NCBI RefSeq assembly: GCF_000374165.1
Contig: NZ_KB893716.1
Coordinates: 62,001-126,000 of the forward strand
Length of the DNA stretch: 64,000 nt
Direction: 5' to 3'
Source of the DNA: Parafrankia elaeagni
GTDB lineage: Bacteria; Actinomycetota; Actinomycetes; Frankiales; Frankiaceae
This document shows, in pieces, positions 46,458-55,189 of the stretch. Made by a program: the position numbers and the translations under genes. The notes beneath the pieces are model-generated. The model ran no database searches, had not been told where the DNA came from, and worked only from the letters and a program-made list of their open reading frames with translations. Numbering within the stretch: the stretch's first letter is position 1; each line of letters opens with the position of its first letter.

Positions 46458-47372
46458 GTGAGCACGCTGCTCGATGTCGAGGACCTCGTGGTCGACTATC
46501 CGGTCAGAGGTTTTCACAGGAACCCGGTCCGAGCACTACGGGGCGTCTCGGTCGACGTCCGTCCCGGCGAGTGCTTGGGCATCGTGGGCGAGTCCGGATC
46601 CGGCAAGACCACGCTGCGCCGCGCGGTGCTGGGGCTCGCACCGGTGGCCTCAGGTTCCATCCAGCTCAAGGGGCAGAACATCGTCCGGCTGTCCCGGGGC
46701 GGGCGGCGCCGCCTCGCGGACAAGATCCAGGTTGTTCTCCGCGACTCCGACAGGTCGCTGAACCCGACGCTGACGGTCGAGACGGCGCTCGCCGAACCGC
46801 TGCGCGCTCAGCGGGTCCCGGCCGCCGCGGCTGCCAGACGGGTGCGCGAGCTGTTGGACCAGATCGGTCTCCCGGCCAGTGCGGGACGGAGGCTGCCGCG
46901 TGAGTTCACGGATGGGCAGCGTCAGCGCCTCGCCGTCGCCCGGGCCATGGCACTGTCTCCGGAGCTGATCATCTGCGACGAACCGGTCGCGGCTCTCGAC
47001 CCGTCCTCCCAGGCGACGGTTCTCGACCTGCTCGTGGAGCTCCAGAACACCACCGGCGTCGCCTACGTGTTCATCTCCCACGACCTCGCGTTGGTACGGC
47101 AGGCGTCGCATCGCGTCGCCGTGATGGAGCATGGAGAGATCGTCGAGCAGATCGAGGGCGACAGGGTTCCCGGCCCGCGGCACGGGTGCCCACCACGGCA
47201 GTTCCCGACCGCGTCCGTTCCGGAGCCGACGCCGCGGGGATGCCGTTCCGGACCTCTGGGGCAGGACCGGTGCTGCGCCCGGGCCCGCGGGCGCGGGCCC
47301 GACCGGCCCACGACACCGCGGTCAGGCTCGCGGCGAGGAGGCCGCCCGGCCCGTCGCCCCCGCTGGAGCTGA
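46458..47372 (+). CDS. Orphan ABC transporter ATP-binding protein (oligopeptide type), degenerate motifs
   Basis: 304 residues from GTG at 46458. Walker A GESGSGKTT, Walker B LIICDEPVAALD and H-loop FISHD are intact. The signature LSGGQ is FTDGQ, and the Q-loop glutamine (normally VFQDP) reads VLRDS. The C-terminal oligopeptide-binding tail is recognisable but drifted (HGCPPRQFPTASVPEPTP) and then runs into arginine-rich read-through. No permease or binding-protein partners are adjacent. Probably a decaying gene, though the frame is open. Confidence 0.7.
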   Translation: MSTLLDVEDLVVDYPVRGFHRNPVRALRGVSVDVRPGECLGIVGESGSGKTTLRRAVLGLAPVASGSIQLKGQNIVRLSRGGRRRLADKIQVVLRDSDRSLNPTLTVETALAEPLRAQRVPAAAAARRVRELLDQIGLPASAGRRLPREFTDGQRQRLAVARAMALSPELIICDEPVAALDPSSQATVLDLLVELQNTTGVAYVFISHDLALVRQASHRVAVMEHGEIVEQIEGDRVPGPRHGCPPRQFPTASVPEPTPRGCRSGPLGQDRCCARARGRGPDRPTTPRSGSRRGGRPARRPRWS

Positions 47373-47390
47373 CACCCGTACCGGGGCCCC

Positions 47391-47432
47391 GCGTCCGGGG
47401 CTCCGCGTCCGGGGCTCCGCGTCCGGGGCTCC
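47391..47432. repeat. Three tandem 14-bp repeats
   Basis: GCGTCCGGGGCTCC occurs three times at 47391-47404, 47405-47418 and 47419-47432, with a partial copy before them. They fill the gap between the convergent ATPase and TetR genes and may act in termination. Confidence 0.75.
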
Positions 47433-47436
47433 GCGC

Positions 47437-48222
47437 TCAGTTCGCCGGACGGCGGGCCGTGGAGTTCGCCGCACCGGTGCTTCTGGCCCGCAGGCGCTCC
47501 AGGCCGGCCACGATGAACTCGAGCTCGAGCTCGAAGGTCGACTCCTGGGCGTCCCCCGGAGACGGTGTGTCGCTCGGGGGCCTGGTCTCGTCCAGGGACC
47601 ACTGCCGGGCGGAGACCCGCCGCAGGTGCGGAAGCCGGTCGGCGGGAAGCTCGGCGAGAATGCGCTGTACCTCGGTGACCGTCGGGTGCCGGGCGAAGCG
47701 CGCGGCGAAGAGGATGTCCTTGGCGTTGCTGAACACCACCCGGGTGATGAGGGTGAGGGCGTGGCTGGCGCGGTCCTCGTCGAAGCCCGCGTCGAGCAGC
47801 CTGGCGAGGAGCGCGTCGGCCGGGACCAGGACGCCCGCTCCGGGAAGCCTGTCGATCAGGAGCGACAGCGAGGCCTCGCGCAGCAGCACCCGACGCACAC
47901 CGCGCGCGTAGACGCGGACGGCCTCCTGCCAGCTGCCCTCGGGGATGTGCAGGTGCTCCAGCTCCGCTGCCAGGGCCTGCGCGGTGACGAGCTCGAGGAG
48001 CTCCTCCCGACCGGACACGTAGTAGCTGACCGCCTTGCGGTCCGCTCCGAGGCGGTCGGCGACCGCCTGGAGCGTCAGAGTGCCGGGATCCAGGGCGATC
48101 GCGGCGTCGATGACCATCTGCCGGCTCAGGCGCGGTGGCCGGCCGGGGCGGCGGCGGGGCGGCTCGTGTCCGGGCGTCTGGCCGACGCCCCGCGTCGCGG
48201 GGTGGGTGCTGTCCACTACCAC
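47437..48222 (-). CDS. TetR-family regulator (TetR_C-like ligand domain)
   Basis: 261 residues from GTG. An Arg/Pro-rich arm (RRRPGRPPRLSR) precedes the helix-turn-helix (LQAVADRLGADRKAVSYYVS). That HTH resembles the class with a tetracycline-repressor-type C-domain. The gene follows the binding-protein gene at 48415-49713 on the same strand, about 190 bases downstream, but no operator-like palindrome was noticed next to its start. Confidence 0.85.
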   Translation of the reverse strand: MVVDSTHPATRGVGQTPGHEPPRRRPGRPPRLSRQMVIDAAIALDPGTLTLQAVADRLGADRKAVSYYVSGREELLELVTAQALAAELEHLHIPEGSWQEAVRVYARGVRRVLLREASLSLLIDRLPGAGVLVPADALLARLLDAGFDEDRASHALTLITRVVFSNAKDILFAARFARHPTVTEVQRILAELPADRLPHLRRVSARQWSLDETRPPSDTPSPGDAQESTFELELEFIVAGLERLRARSTGAANSTARRPAN

Positions 48223-48385
48223 CTTCTACAGGTTCCGGGGCGCCTGAGCCGGCGCAGTGCGTACTCCCCGCGGGTGACGGCCCCGGGCCAGGTCGCCGGC
48301 CCGGCTGCCGGTGGGGCCGTCAGGGCACGGCTGCGCTGCCCAGCCGGGCAGCCGGGCCACGCCGTGCAGCCGTGTAACCATCGGG

Positions 48386-48399
48386 CACGGGCGCCCGTG
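48386..48399 (-). terminator. Perfect 14-bp palindrome after the binding-protein gene
   Basis: CACGGGCGCCCGTG, lying 16 bases beyond the stop of the minus-strand binding-protein gene; it could form a compact stem. Confidence 0.4.
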
Positions 48400-48414
48400 T
48401 GCTCCGCGGCCCGG

Positions 48415-49713
48415 TCAGTCCGGGATGGGCGAGCTCGCGACCACCCTGAAGTCGGTGGACTGACCCTCGTTGTCGAGGACCGTCGTCAGCCCGCCTCGCA
48501 CGCAGACCGCGGGCGTCTCGGGGAAGGCCTTGCCGTTGCAGCGGAATCGCAGGCCCCCGGCGCCCGGCAGCTCCTTCTCCGGCATCGCGCTGATGGCGGC
48601 GGCGGCTGTCGCCGGGGTGACGTCGCCCGTGATCCCCTCGAGCGCCACCGCGAGTCCCGCGAAGGTCACGAACATGCCTCGACCGGTGGACGAGCTCGGG
48701 TCGATGTCCTTGCCGTAGGTCTCGAGCACGGCGTTGTAGAGGATAGTGGACGGGTCGTCCCCACCGGTCGGCATCGAGGCGGCGACGGTCATGCCGTCCA
48801 GCACGTCGCCCGGTACCGCATCACGGGTCGCGTCGGTGATGCACTGCGAGATCGCGCTGATGGGGCCGTCGAAACCGACGGCCTTCAGACCGTTGAAGGC
48901 GCTGATGCAGAAGGAGTCGTTGCCGACGACGAACGCCATGCTCGGGTCGTCGCCGACGACGCCTTGCAGCAGCGGCGTCATGTCAGCCGTGCCGGGCGGG
49001 ACCCGGACGAGCTGGTAGTCGAGCCCGGCCTCCTCCATCAGTCTCGGCGCGACCTCCTCCACGTTGTGGAGCAGGGCGGGCACGTCGATCACCACCGACG
49101 TCACCTTGTCGAGCTTCTCAGCCTTCGCGATGGCGATCGGCAGCTGCTGGATCCCGAAGTTCGGATCGCTCACCGTGAAGGTCGTCGGGTCGGAGAGGAC
49201 GGCCGGGTTGGTCGCGCCGTACAGCATCACCGGCACATCGGCGGCAGCCAGGGGCTCCCAGACGCTGTCGCCGACCCCCGACTCGCCGACCGCGACCGCG
49301 ACCACGTCGTTCTCGATCATCTGGTTGCCGCAGTCGGTGGCCTTCGCCGGGTCTGCCTGCGTCTCACATGTCACCAGCTCGACGGGTCGCCCGCCGATCC
49401 CCCCGCGGTGCTCGTTCAGGTACTTCGCGGTCGCCTCCGCCACGTCGAACTGGACCGAGTTGTCGATCGCGGCGGACCTGCCGTCGGAGACGATACCGAT
49501 CTTGACGGGCGCTCCCGCCGCCGCCCTGGCCGGGCCGAGCGCGCTGGCGGCCGCGGCCGAGTCCACCGGGCCGGGCTCACTCCCGTCGTCGTCCGAACCG
49601 CACGCGGCGGCGGACACGAGCAGTGTCAGGGACCCCGCTAAGAGCATGCTCGCCGAACGTCGACGGTGTCTCCTCGCCGCGGAACGGCCGTCCAGGACTA
49701 CCGTGTCGTCCAT
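48415..49713 (-). CDS. Branched-chain amino acid-type ABC substrate-binding lipoprotein
   Basis: 432 residues from ATG at 49713 (GGGAGAG upstream). The signal peptide with SAAAC implies a lipid-anchored Cys. The mature part is a type I periplasmic-binding fold (VKIGIVSDG, later VAVAVGESGVGD, MLYGATNP), as in LivJ/Peripla_BP_6 proteins. No permease or ATPase gene follows, so the transporter must be elsewhere or the gene is an orphan sensor-type binding protein. Confidence 0.87.
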   Translation of the reverse strand: MDDTVVLDGRSAARRHRRRSASMLLAGSLTLLVSAAACGSDDDGSEPGPVDSAAAASALGPARAAAGAPVKIGIVSDGRSAAIDNSVQFDVAEATAKYLNEHRGGIGGRPVELVTCETQADPAKATDCGNQMIENDVVAVAVGESGVGDSVWEPLAAADVPVMLYGATNPAVLSDPTTFTVSDPNFGIQQLPIAIAKAEKLDKVTSVVIDVPALLHNVEEVAPRLMEEAGLDYQLVRVPPGTADMTPLLQGVVGDDPSMAFVVGNDSFCISAFNGLKAVGFDGPISAISQCITDATRDAVPGDVLDGMTVAASMPTGGDDPSTILYNAVLETYGKDIDPSSSTGRGMFVTFAGLAVALEGITGDVTPATAAAAISAMPEKELPGAGGLRFRCNGKAFPETPAVCVRGGLTTVLDNEGQSTDFRVVASSPIPD

Positions 49714-50015
49714 ATCTCTCCCTATCTCACCGTTCGTCTGCCCGCAGAACTCTTCGCCACGGCGGGCCGCCCGGGCCGACGACGGCCACCATCCCGGCTG
49801 GCAGTCACCCCTGGCGGCCGTCACCCCTGCCGAGCAGCGCACCGTTCCGCCGGGGCGGAGCCTCGGCTGGTGCCACCGTCGACGGACTACGGCGTTGCCC
49901 GCAGATCTGGGTCGTCGCTGACCGACGAGCACGATCGCGCCACTGTGACCTCCGTACGGCGCGCCACCCCGCGCCAGAGAAACTCTGTCACCCGGAGAAA
50001 CTCTGCCACGTTTCC

Positions 50016-50033
50016 AAACTCGATGTCGAGTTT
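50016..50033. promoter_or_regulatory. Palindrome in the 445-base gap upstream of the binding-protein gene
   Basis: AAACTCGATGTCGAGTTT is a perfect 8-bp-arm palindrome. A direct repeat GAGAAACTCTG occurs twice just beside it (near 49979 and 49995). No gene is seen in 49714-50158. The sites may control the binding-protein gene 300 bases downstream. Confidence 0.45.
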
Positions 50034-50158
50034 GAGTATAGCGTGACGCGCTGACGGGACATCATCACCCATATGACCACATGGGCGCCTTCAGCCCTTC
50101 AGTCCCGACGATCTCGGCGCGGAGGTTCCGCGCGGCACGGCATGCCGGCGGGAGCCGG

Positions 50159-50740
50159 TCAGCGCGCGTTCACGATGCGGAGGGCGAACTGGCTGTACTG
50201 CCAGACCACGGCGTCCTCGGTCAGCTCGCCGTCGGCGCGGAACCACACGGCGACGCCCATTCCCAGGTCGAGAATGGCGTACGAGGCCAGCCTCGAGGAC
50301 GCCACCTCGAACCGCCCCGCGCGGATACCGGCCTCGATCAGGTCACGGAAGCACCGCTCGTACTCCGCACGCAGCTCCAGTACACGTCCGCGGTGCGGCT
50401 GCACGAGGCTACGGATCTCACGGTTGCCGACGAACGCCTCCTGGTGGTGCCGCGCGTGGTACCGCACGTGCGCCTCGGTCGCCCGGCGCAGCCGTTCCAC
50501 CGGTTCCTCGGTGGTGGCGACGGCTGCCCGGTGGGCGGCCAGGAGCGCCTCCATCGTGCCGGTCATGATCTGCGCGAGCACGTCCTGTTTCGATGCCACG
50601 TGCTTGTACAGACTGGGGCCGCGCATGCCGACGGCGGCGCCGATGTCAGCCATCGTGGTGGCCTCGTAACCGAGGCGCGTGAACAGGTCGAGGGCCGCGG
50701 CACGGATCTGCGCGGACCGTGCCGAGCCGGTCAGGACCAC
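50159..50740 (-). CDS. TetR/AcrR-family regulator
   Basis: 193 residues. Helix-turn-helix TTMADIGAAVGMRGPSLYKHV; the ligand domain includes HARHHQEAFVGNREIRSL, as in KstR2/fatty-acid-type actinobacterial TetR proteins. It is divergent from the acyl-CoA dehydrogenase/kinase/SDR operon, with two similar 16-bp palindromes between them. It is the likely repressor of that operon and of itself. Confidence 0.9.
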   Translation of the reverse strand: MVLTGSARSAQIRAAALDLFTRLGYEATTMADIGAAVGMRGPSLYKHVASKQDVLAQIMTGTMEALLAAHRAAVATTEEPVERLRRATEAHVRYHARHHQEAFVGNREIRSLVQPHRGRVLELRAEYERCFRDLIEAGIRAGRFEVASSRLASYAILDLGMGVAVWFRADGELTEDAVVWQYSQFALRIVNAR

Positions 50741-50754
50741 CTGTCTCCCCGAGC

Positions 50755-50770
50755 GCTAACGGACGATAGC
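50755..50770. promoter_or_regulatory. TetR operator candidate, site 1
   Basis: GCTAACGGACGATAGC, a pseudo-palindrome 15 bases before the TetR start; 13 of 16 positions match site 2 at 50845. Confidence 0.65.
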
Positions 50771-50844
50771 GACGCCGCGTGTGCGCCGACGCGGCATTCT
50801 AGCCGAACCCCTTGCAGGCAACACGAAGCCATGACTAGCATCCG

Positions 50845-50860
50845 GCTAATGGTCGTTAGC
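50845..50860. promoter_or_regulatory. TetR operator candidate, site 2
   Basis: GCTAATGGTCGTTAGC, a pseudo-palindrome with GCTAA/TTAGC arms 26 bases before the acyl-CoA dehydrogenase ATG. Confidence 0.65.
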
Positions 50861-50885
50861 CCAGACGGTCGCCGCAGGAGATCCG

Positions 50886-52078
50886 ATGACTGTTGACCTC
50901 TCCCCCGAGCCCGCCGTCGCCGATCTTGCCCGGCGCACGGCGCAGTTCGTTCGTGAGGTGGTGCTCCCACTCGAGAAGCGGCAGCGCAGCGCCGCCCCCT
51001 CCGAGGCGGTACGCCGCGAACTGCAGGACGCCGCCCGGGCCGCGGGCCTCTTCGCCCCGCACGTCAGTACCGAGTACGGCGGCCACGGGCTGGACATGCG
51101 CGGCCGTGCCGCCGTCTTCGAGGAGGCCGGTACTCCCTGCTCGGCCCGCTCGCTCTGAACGTCGCCGCGCCCGACGAGGGCAACATGCACCTGCTGGAGG
51201 CCGTCGCGACCGACCGGCAGAAGGAGCGTTACCTTCGCCCGCTCGCCGCCGGCGACCTCAGGTCCTGTTTCGCGATGACGGAGCCCGCGCCCGGCGCCGG
51301 GTCCGACCCCCGGGCGCTGGTCACCCGCGCGGAGCGGACCAGCGGCGGCTGGCGCATCGACGGGCGCAAGTGGTTCATCACGGGCGCCGGCGGCGCGGGC
51401 TTCACGATCTGCATGGCCCGCACCTCCGGCAGCCCCGGGGACGCGGGTGGCGCGACGATGTTCCTGGTCGACACGGACAACCCCGGCATGAAGGTGGCCC
51501 GCCACATCGAGACGCTCGACGAGAGCATGTTCGGTGGCCATGCCGAGCTGGTCTTCGACACCTGCGAGGTACCCGACGACGCCGTTCTCGGCGAGGTCGA
51601 CGAGGGCTTCCGGCACGCGCAGGTCCGCCTCGGTCCGGCCCGGATGACGCACTGCATGCGCTGGCTGGGCATCGCCCGTCATGCGCAGGACATCGCGACG
51701 AGGCGCGCCGGCGAGCGCGAGCTGTTCGGCTCGCGGCTGGGCGAGCTGGGCATGGTGCAGCAGATGATCGCCGACAGCGAGATCGACATCGCCGCCGCGC
51801 GGGGCCTCATCCTGCGTGCCTGCTGGGAGCTCGACCAGGGCGACCCGGCCGCCCAGTCCACCGCGATCGGCAAGACGTTCTGTGCCGAGGCGGTGTGGCG
51901 GGTGGTGGACCGGTCGCTGCAGATCTGCGGTGCCCTGGGCGTGTCCGGGGACGTCCCGCTGGGCAGGTTCCTGCGCGAGGTGCGGCCGTTCCGGATCTAC
52001 GACGGCCCGTCCGAGACGCACCGCTGGGCGATCGCGCGGCGGGCACTCCGGCGGCAGGCGTCGGAGCTGGCCCGATGA
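50886..52078 (+). pseudogene. Acyl-CoA dehydrogenase with a frameshift (LvaC/ACAD10-11-like context)
   Basis: The first part from ATG at 50886 (AGGAG upstream) encodes the N-terminal helical domain to VFEEAG. The rest of the family sequence (YSLLGPLALNVAAPDEGN onward) lies in another frame from about 51131 to the stop at 52078. One base seems missing near 51131; restoring it would give an enzyme of about 397 residues. FAD/substrate blocks CFAMTEPAPGAGS and KWFITGA are present. It is coupled by ATGA to a kinase-like gene. Either a pseudogene or an assembly error; a separate start at 51185 could give a truncated protein. Confidence 0.8.
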
Positions 52079-53106
52079 GCACGGCCGTCGAGGGGCTGGA
52101 CCTGCCCGCCCTGGAACGGTTCCTCGCCGAGCGGGTGCCGGGCCTTCGGGGCGGGCTGACCGCGACGCTGCTGCCGGGCGGCCGCTCGAACCTGACCTAC
52201 CTGCTCACCGACGGGCGGACCCGCTGGGTGCTGCGACGTCCACCGCTGGGCGGGCTCACCCCGTCGGCGCATGACGTTCTCCGTGAGTACCACGTGGTGG
52301 CCGCGCTGTTCGGCAGCGGTGTGCCGGTCCCCCGCCCGGTCGTCGCCAGCGAGAACGGTCCGCTGGATGTGGCCTTCGCCGTGGTCGAACACGTTCCGGG
52401 GACGGTCATCCGTACCGAGGAGGAGCTCCACGCCCTCCCCCAGGCCGACATCGACCGGTGCGCCCACGCACTGATCGACGTGCTGGCCCGGCTGCATGCC
52501 GTCGACCCCGAGGCCGTCGGGCTGAGCACCTTCGGCCGCCCGCAGGGCTATCTGAGCCGCCAGATCCGGCGGTGGAACGACCAGTGGCAGCGTGTGCACA
52601 CCCGCGACCTGCCCGACATCGACGCCCTGCACGCCAGGCTCGCCCAGGCCCACCCGACCGAAAGCGGCGCGTCGATCGTGCACGGCGACTTCCGCATCGA
52701 CAACGTCATCCTGAGCCCGGACGACCCGGCCGCGGTGCGGGCGGTCATCGACTGGGAGATGGCCACCCTGGGCGACCCGCTCGCCGACCTGGGCCTGCAC
52801 ATCGCGTACTCGGATCCGGCCTTCGCCCCCGTGCTGGCCGGCTCGGCGGCGTCCACCAGCCAGCGCCTGCCGGATGCGGCCGCTCTCATCGAACGCTACG
52901 CCGCGGTCACCGCCCGGGACCTGAGCGCCTTCCCGTTCTACCTCGCGCTCGGCTACTTCAAGGTGGCGGTGATCGCGGAGGGCATCCACGCCCGGTACCG
53001 ACAGGGCGCAACCCGCGGCGCCGGTTTCGAGTCCGTCGGCGAAGCCACCGCCCCGCTCGCCGCCGCCGGGCTGCGGGCCCTGCGCGCGGACCTGGAGAAG
53101 CGGTGA
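52075..53106 (+). CDS. Aminoglycoside-phosphotransferase-fold kinase (LvaA/ACAD10-11 kinase-like)
   Basis: 343 residues from ATG overlapping the dehydrogenase stop (ATGA). Kinase landmarks: the Gly-rich LPGGRSNLTY, VLRRPP with the lysine position replaced by Arg, the catalytic HGDFRIDN and the metal site VIDWEMATLGDPLADL. In this gene context the fold is known to phosphorylate the hydroxyl of 4-hydroxyacyl-CoA before elimination by the dehydrogenase partner. It is not expected to be an antibiotic resistance gene. An SDR is coupled downstream (GTGA). Confidence 0.85.
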   Translation: MSTAVEGLDLPALERFLAERVPGLRGGLTATLLPGGRSNLTYLLTDGRTRWVLRRPPLGGLTPSAHDVLREYHVVAALFGSGVPVPRPVVASENGPLDVAFAVVEHVPGTVIRTEEELHALPQADIDRCAHALIDVLARLHAVDPEAVGLSTFGRPQGYLSRQIRRWNDQWQRVHTRDLPDIDALHARLAQAHPTESGASIVHGDFRIDNVILSPDDPAAVRAVIDWEMATLGDPLADLGLHIAYSDPAFAPVLAGSAASTSQRLPDAAALIERYAAVTARDLSAFPFYLALGYFKVAVIAEGIHARYRQGATRGAGFESVGEATAPLAAAGLRALRADLEKR

Positions 53107-53876
53107 GCACCAGCAACGTGCTGGACCTGTTCCGGCTGGACGGCAGGGTCGCCGTGGTCACGGGGGCCAGCTCCGGTCTCGGCGCCGGGTTCGCCCGAGC
53201 CCTCGGCCAGGCCGGCGCGGATGTCGTCCTGGCCGCCCGCCGCGCCGACCGCCTCCAGGAGGTCGCGCGCAGTGTGCGGGAGACGGGCCGGCGGGCCCTC
53301 CCCGTCGCCACCGACATCAGCACACCGGACGAGTGCACCGCCCTGGTGGAGAAGGCGGTCGCCGAGTTCGGCCGGATCGACATCCTGGTCAACAACGCCG
53401 GCGTCGGCAGCGCGGTACCGGCCCTCCGCGAGCAGCCGGAGGAGTTCCGCCGAGTGATCGACATCAATCTCAACGGCGCCTACTGGGCGGCCCAGGCCTG
53501 CGCCCGGGTCATGGCACCCGGGTCGAGCATCGTCAACATCGCCAGCGTTCTCGGGCTCATCAAGTCCTACGCCCCGCAGGCGGCTTATGCCGCCAGCAAG
53601 GCCGGCCTGATCGGCCTTACCCGTGACCTGGCCCAGCAGTGGTCCGGCCGCCGGGGTATCCGGGTGAACGCCGTCGCCCCCGGCTACTTCGCCAGCGAGA
53701 TGACCGCGGAGATCCCAAGGGACGCGCTGATGACCTTCATCGCCAGCACCAGTCCCCTGGGGCGTCTCGGCGAACAGCACGAGCTGGATGCCGCCGTGGT
53801 GTTCCTCGCCGGGCCGGGTGCCTCCTACATCACCGGCGCGACCCTCGCGGTGGACGGCGGAATGTCCGGCCACTGA
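53103..53876 (+). CDS. Short-chain dehydrogenase/reductase
   Basis: 257 residues from GTG overlapping the kinase stop (GTGA). Classical SDR: TGASSGLG, NNAGVGS, Ser in NIASVLG, YAASK and a C-terminal ITGATLAVDGG. By analogy with LvaD it could reduce a 4-oxoacyl-CoA to the 4-hydroxyacyl-CoA used by the kinase. It is the last gene of the operon, and a strong palindrome follows. Confidence 0.9.
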   Translation: MSTSNVLDLFRLDGRVAVVTGASSGLGAGFARALGQAGADVVLAARRADRLQEVARSVRETGRRALPVATDISTPDECTALVEKAVAEFGRIDILVNNAGVGSAVPALREQPEEFRRVIDINLNGAYWAAQACARVMAPGSSIVNIASVLGLIKSYAPQAAYAASKAGLIGLTRDLAQQWSGRRGIRVNAVAPGYFASEMTAEIPRDALMTFIASTSPLGRLGEQHELDAAVVFLAGPGASYITGATLAVDGGMSGH

Positions 53877-53962
53877 GCACCCTGCGCGCAGCAGGGTCCG
53901 CGGTCCAGCGTGGCGACGTAGCGAGCCCACAGAGCGGCTCCCCGCCGAACCAGCAGCTCCAG

Positions 53963-53986
53963 CGCCCCGTGCCGCGGCACGGGGCG
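53963..53986. terminator. 24-bp perfect palindrome between convergent genes
   Basis: The left half CGCCCCGTGCCG pairs completely with the right half CGGCACGGGGCG. It lies between the SDR and SGNH hydrolase stops and is probably a two-way terminator. A smaller stem ACCCTG/CAGGGT precedes it near 53879. Confidence 0.65.
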
Positions 53987-54022
53987 GGCCTGTCGAGCGG
54001 CGGGCGTCGGCGGGTCCGCCCG

Positions 54023-55189
54023 TCAACGGGTGGTGGCGCGTCCCGGCGGGCCGGGTTTCCCGGTCATGTTCCCCTTGACCGGGATGACCCGGTACTCGGT
54101 GATCGTCCCGGCGGGCAGCGGGTCCGTCGTCCACGTGTTCGTCCCGGGTGTGCCGGTCAGTGTGCCCGGAAGACGCTGGAACACCTGTTCCCCCCGGGAC
54201 AGCACTCGTTGCTCGACGAGATACTCGGTCGCACCCGGGGTGGCGGGCCAGGTCAGTACATTGCGCCCCGGCTGGCTGGTGGCGGTGACCGCCCCGCCGC
54301 TGTACGGCCACGGGAAGTCGCCGTACAGCGGGCCGAAGTCGGCACCGATCCCGAGCTGCGCGAGCCCGTTCGCCACAGCCCGGGCGATCACGAAGTCGCC
54401 GGCAGGGTTCGGATGCGAGCCGTCCCAGGTGTACCGGTACGGGTCCCAGTCGGCATAGCCACGGGCGACGACCACCCGGGATCGCTCCGTCTGCCACCTT
54501 CCGACCTGCTGGTCGAGCAGCGTGTTGTAGGCGGTTGCCTGCTGTTGGAGATCCCGCCCACCGTCATATCTGGAGCGGTCCAGGACCTGCGAGACCACGA
54601 CGTCGATGTCGGGATTCAGCAGCCGGGCATTGTTGATCAGAGCGATCATGTCGTCGACGGCGGTCTGCGGCGCCGACCAGTAGGTGAGATCGTTCGCACC
54701 CAGGGACACGATCAGCACGTCGGCAGGCGTCGCGCGCAGCACGTTCGCGATCGCATCCCGCTCGTCCCTGATGGACGCCCCCCAGACCGCATGGTGGTCC
54801 CGGTCGAACCAGGCATCGACGTAGTCGTTCGAGCCGGGCGCGTTCGCGACGTTGTCCCAGACGTCGATGCGGTCACCGACGAAGTCCGCCCTGCCCGGCG
54901 CGGTGAGGTTCAGGTGCTGGGCAAGCCGGTAGCGCCAGGTGTAGTCACCGGCTGTCTGCACGGCGACCGAGTCGCCGAGGATCAGCACCCTGGTCGGCGT
55001 GTCGGGCTGGTCGCCGCCCCCGCCCGCCACGGCCACAGCCAGACCTGTGCAGCCGGCCAGCAGAACCGCGGCCACCAGCGCAGCCGCCAGGCGCGCCCGC
55101 CTGCCCAGCCACGCGCCCGCCGCGGGCTCGAACAGTCGCCGGAAGACACGGCGCTGCCCACTTGTACGCAGTCCGCCCATGCTCCCCAT
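54023..55189 (-). CDS. Secreted SGNH-family hydrolase with C-terminal Fn3-like domain
   Basis: 388 residues from ATG at 55189. A membrane anchor or lipobox-type signal (AAVLLAGC) is followed by SGNH blocks: GDSVAV (Ser), GANDLTYW (Asn) and DGSHPNP (Asp/His). The last 85 residues (VLTWPATPGATEYLV) resemble a fibronectin III-type module. Likely an esterase/lipase acting outside the cell. The frame is open far upstream but belongs there to other genes. Confidence 0.85.
   Translation of the reverse strand: MGSMGGLRTSGQRRVFRRLFEPAAGAWLGRRARLAAALVAAVLLAGCTGLAVAVAGGGGDQPDTPTRVLILGDSVAVQTAGDYTWRYRLAQHLNLTAPGRADFVGDRIDVWDNVANAPGSNDYVDAWFDRDHHAVWGASIRDERDAIANVLRATPADVLIVSLGANDLTYWSAPQTAVDDMIALINNARLLNPDIDVVVSQVLDRSRYDGGRDLQQQATAYNTLLDQQVGRWQTERSRVVVARGYADWDPYRYTWDGSHPNPAGDFVIARAVANGLAQLGIGADFGPLYGDFPWPYSGGAVTATSQPGRNVLTWPATPGATEYLVEQRVLSRGEQVFQRLPGTLTGTPGTNTWTTDPLPAGTITEYRVIPVKGNMTGKPGPPGRATTR

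Noticed and set aside
47131-49641. An 836-residue plus-strand open frame
   Set aside because: It runs antisense across a clear TetR gene and a binding-protein gene and has no domain signal.
52075-53106. Aminoglycoside resistance gene
   Set aside because: The fold is shared, but coupling to an acyl-CoA dehydrogenase and an SDR points to CoA-ester metabolism.
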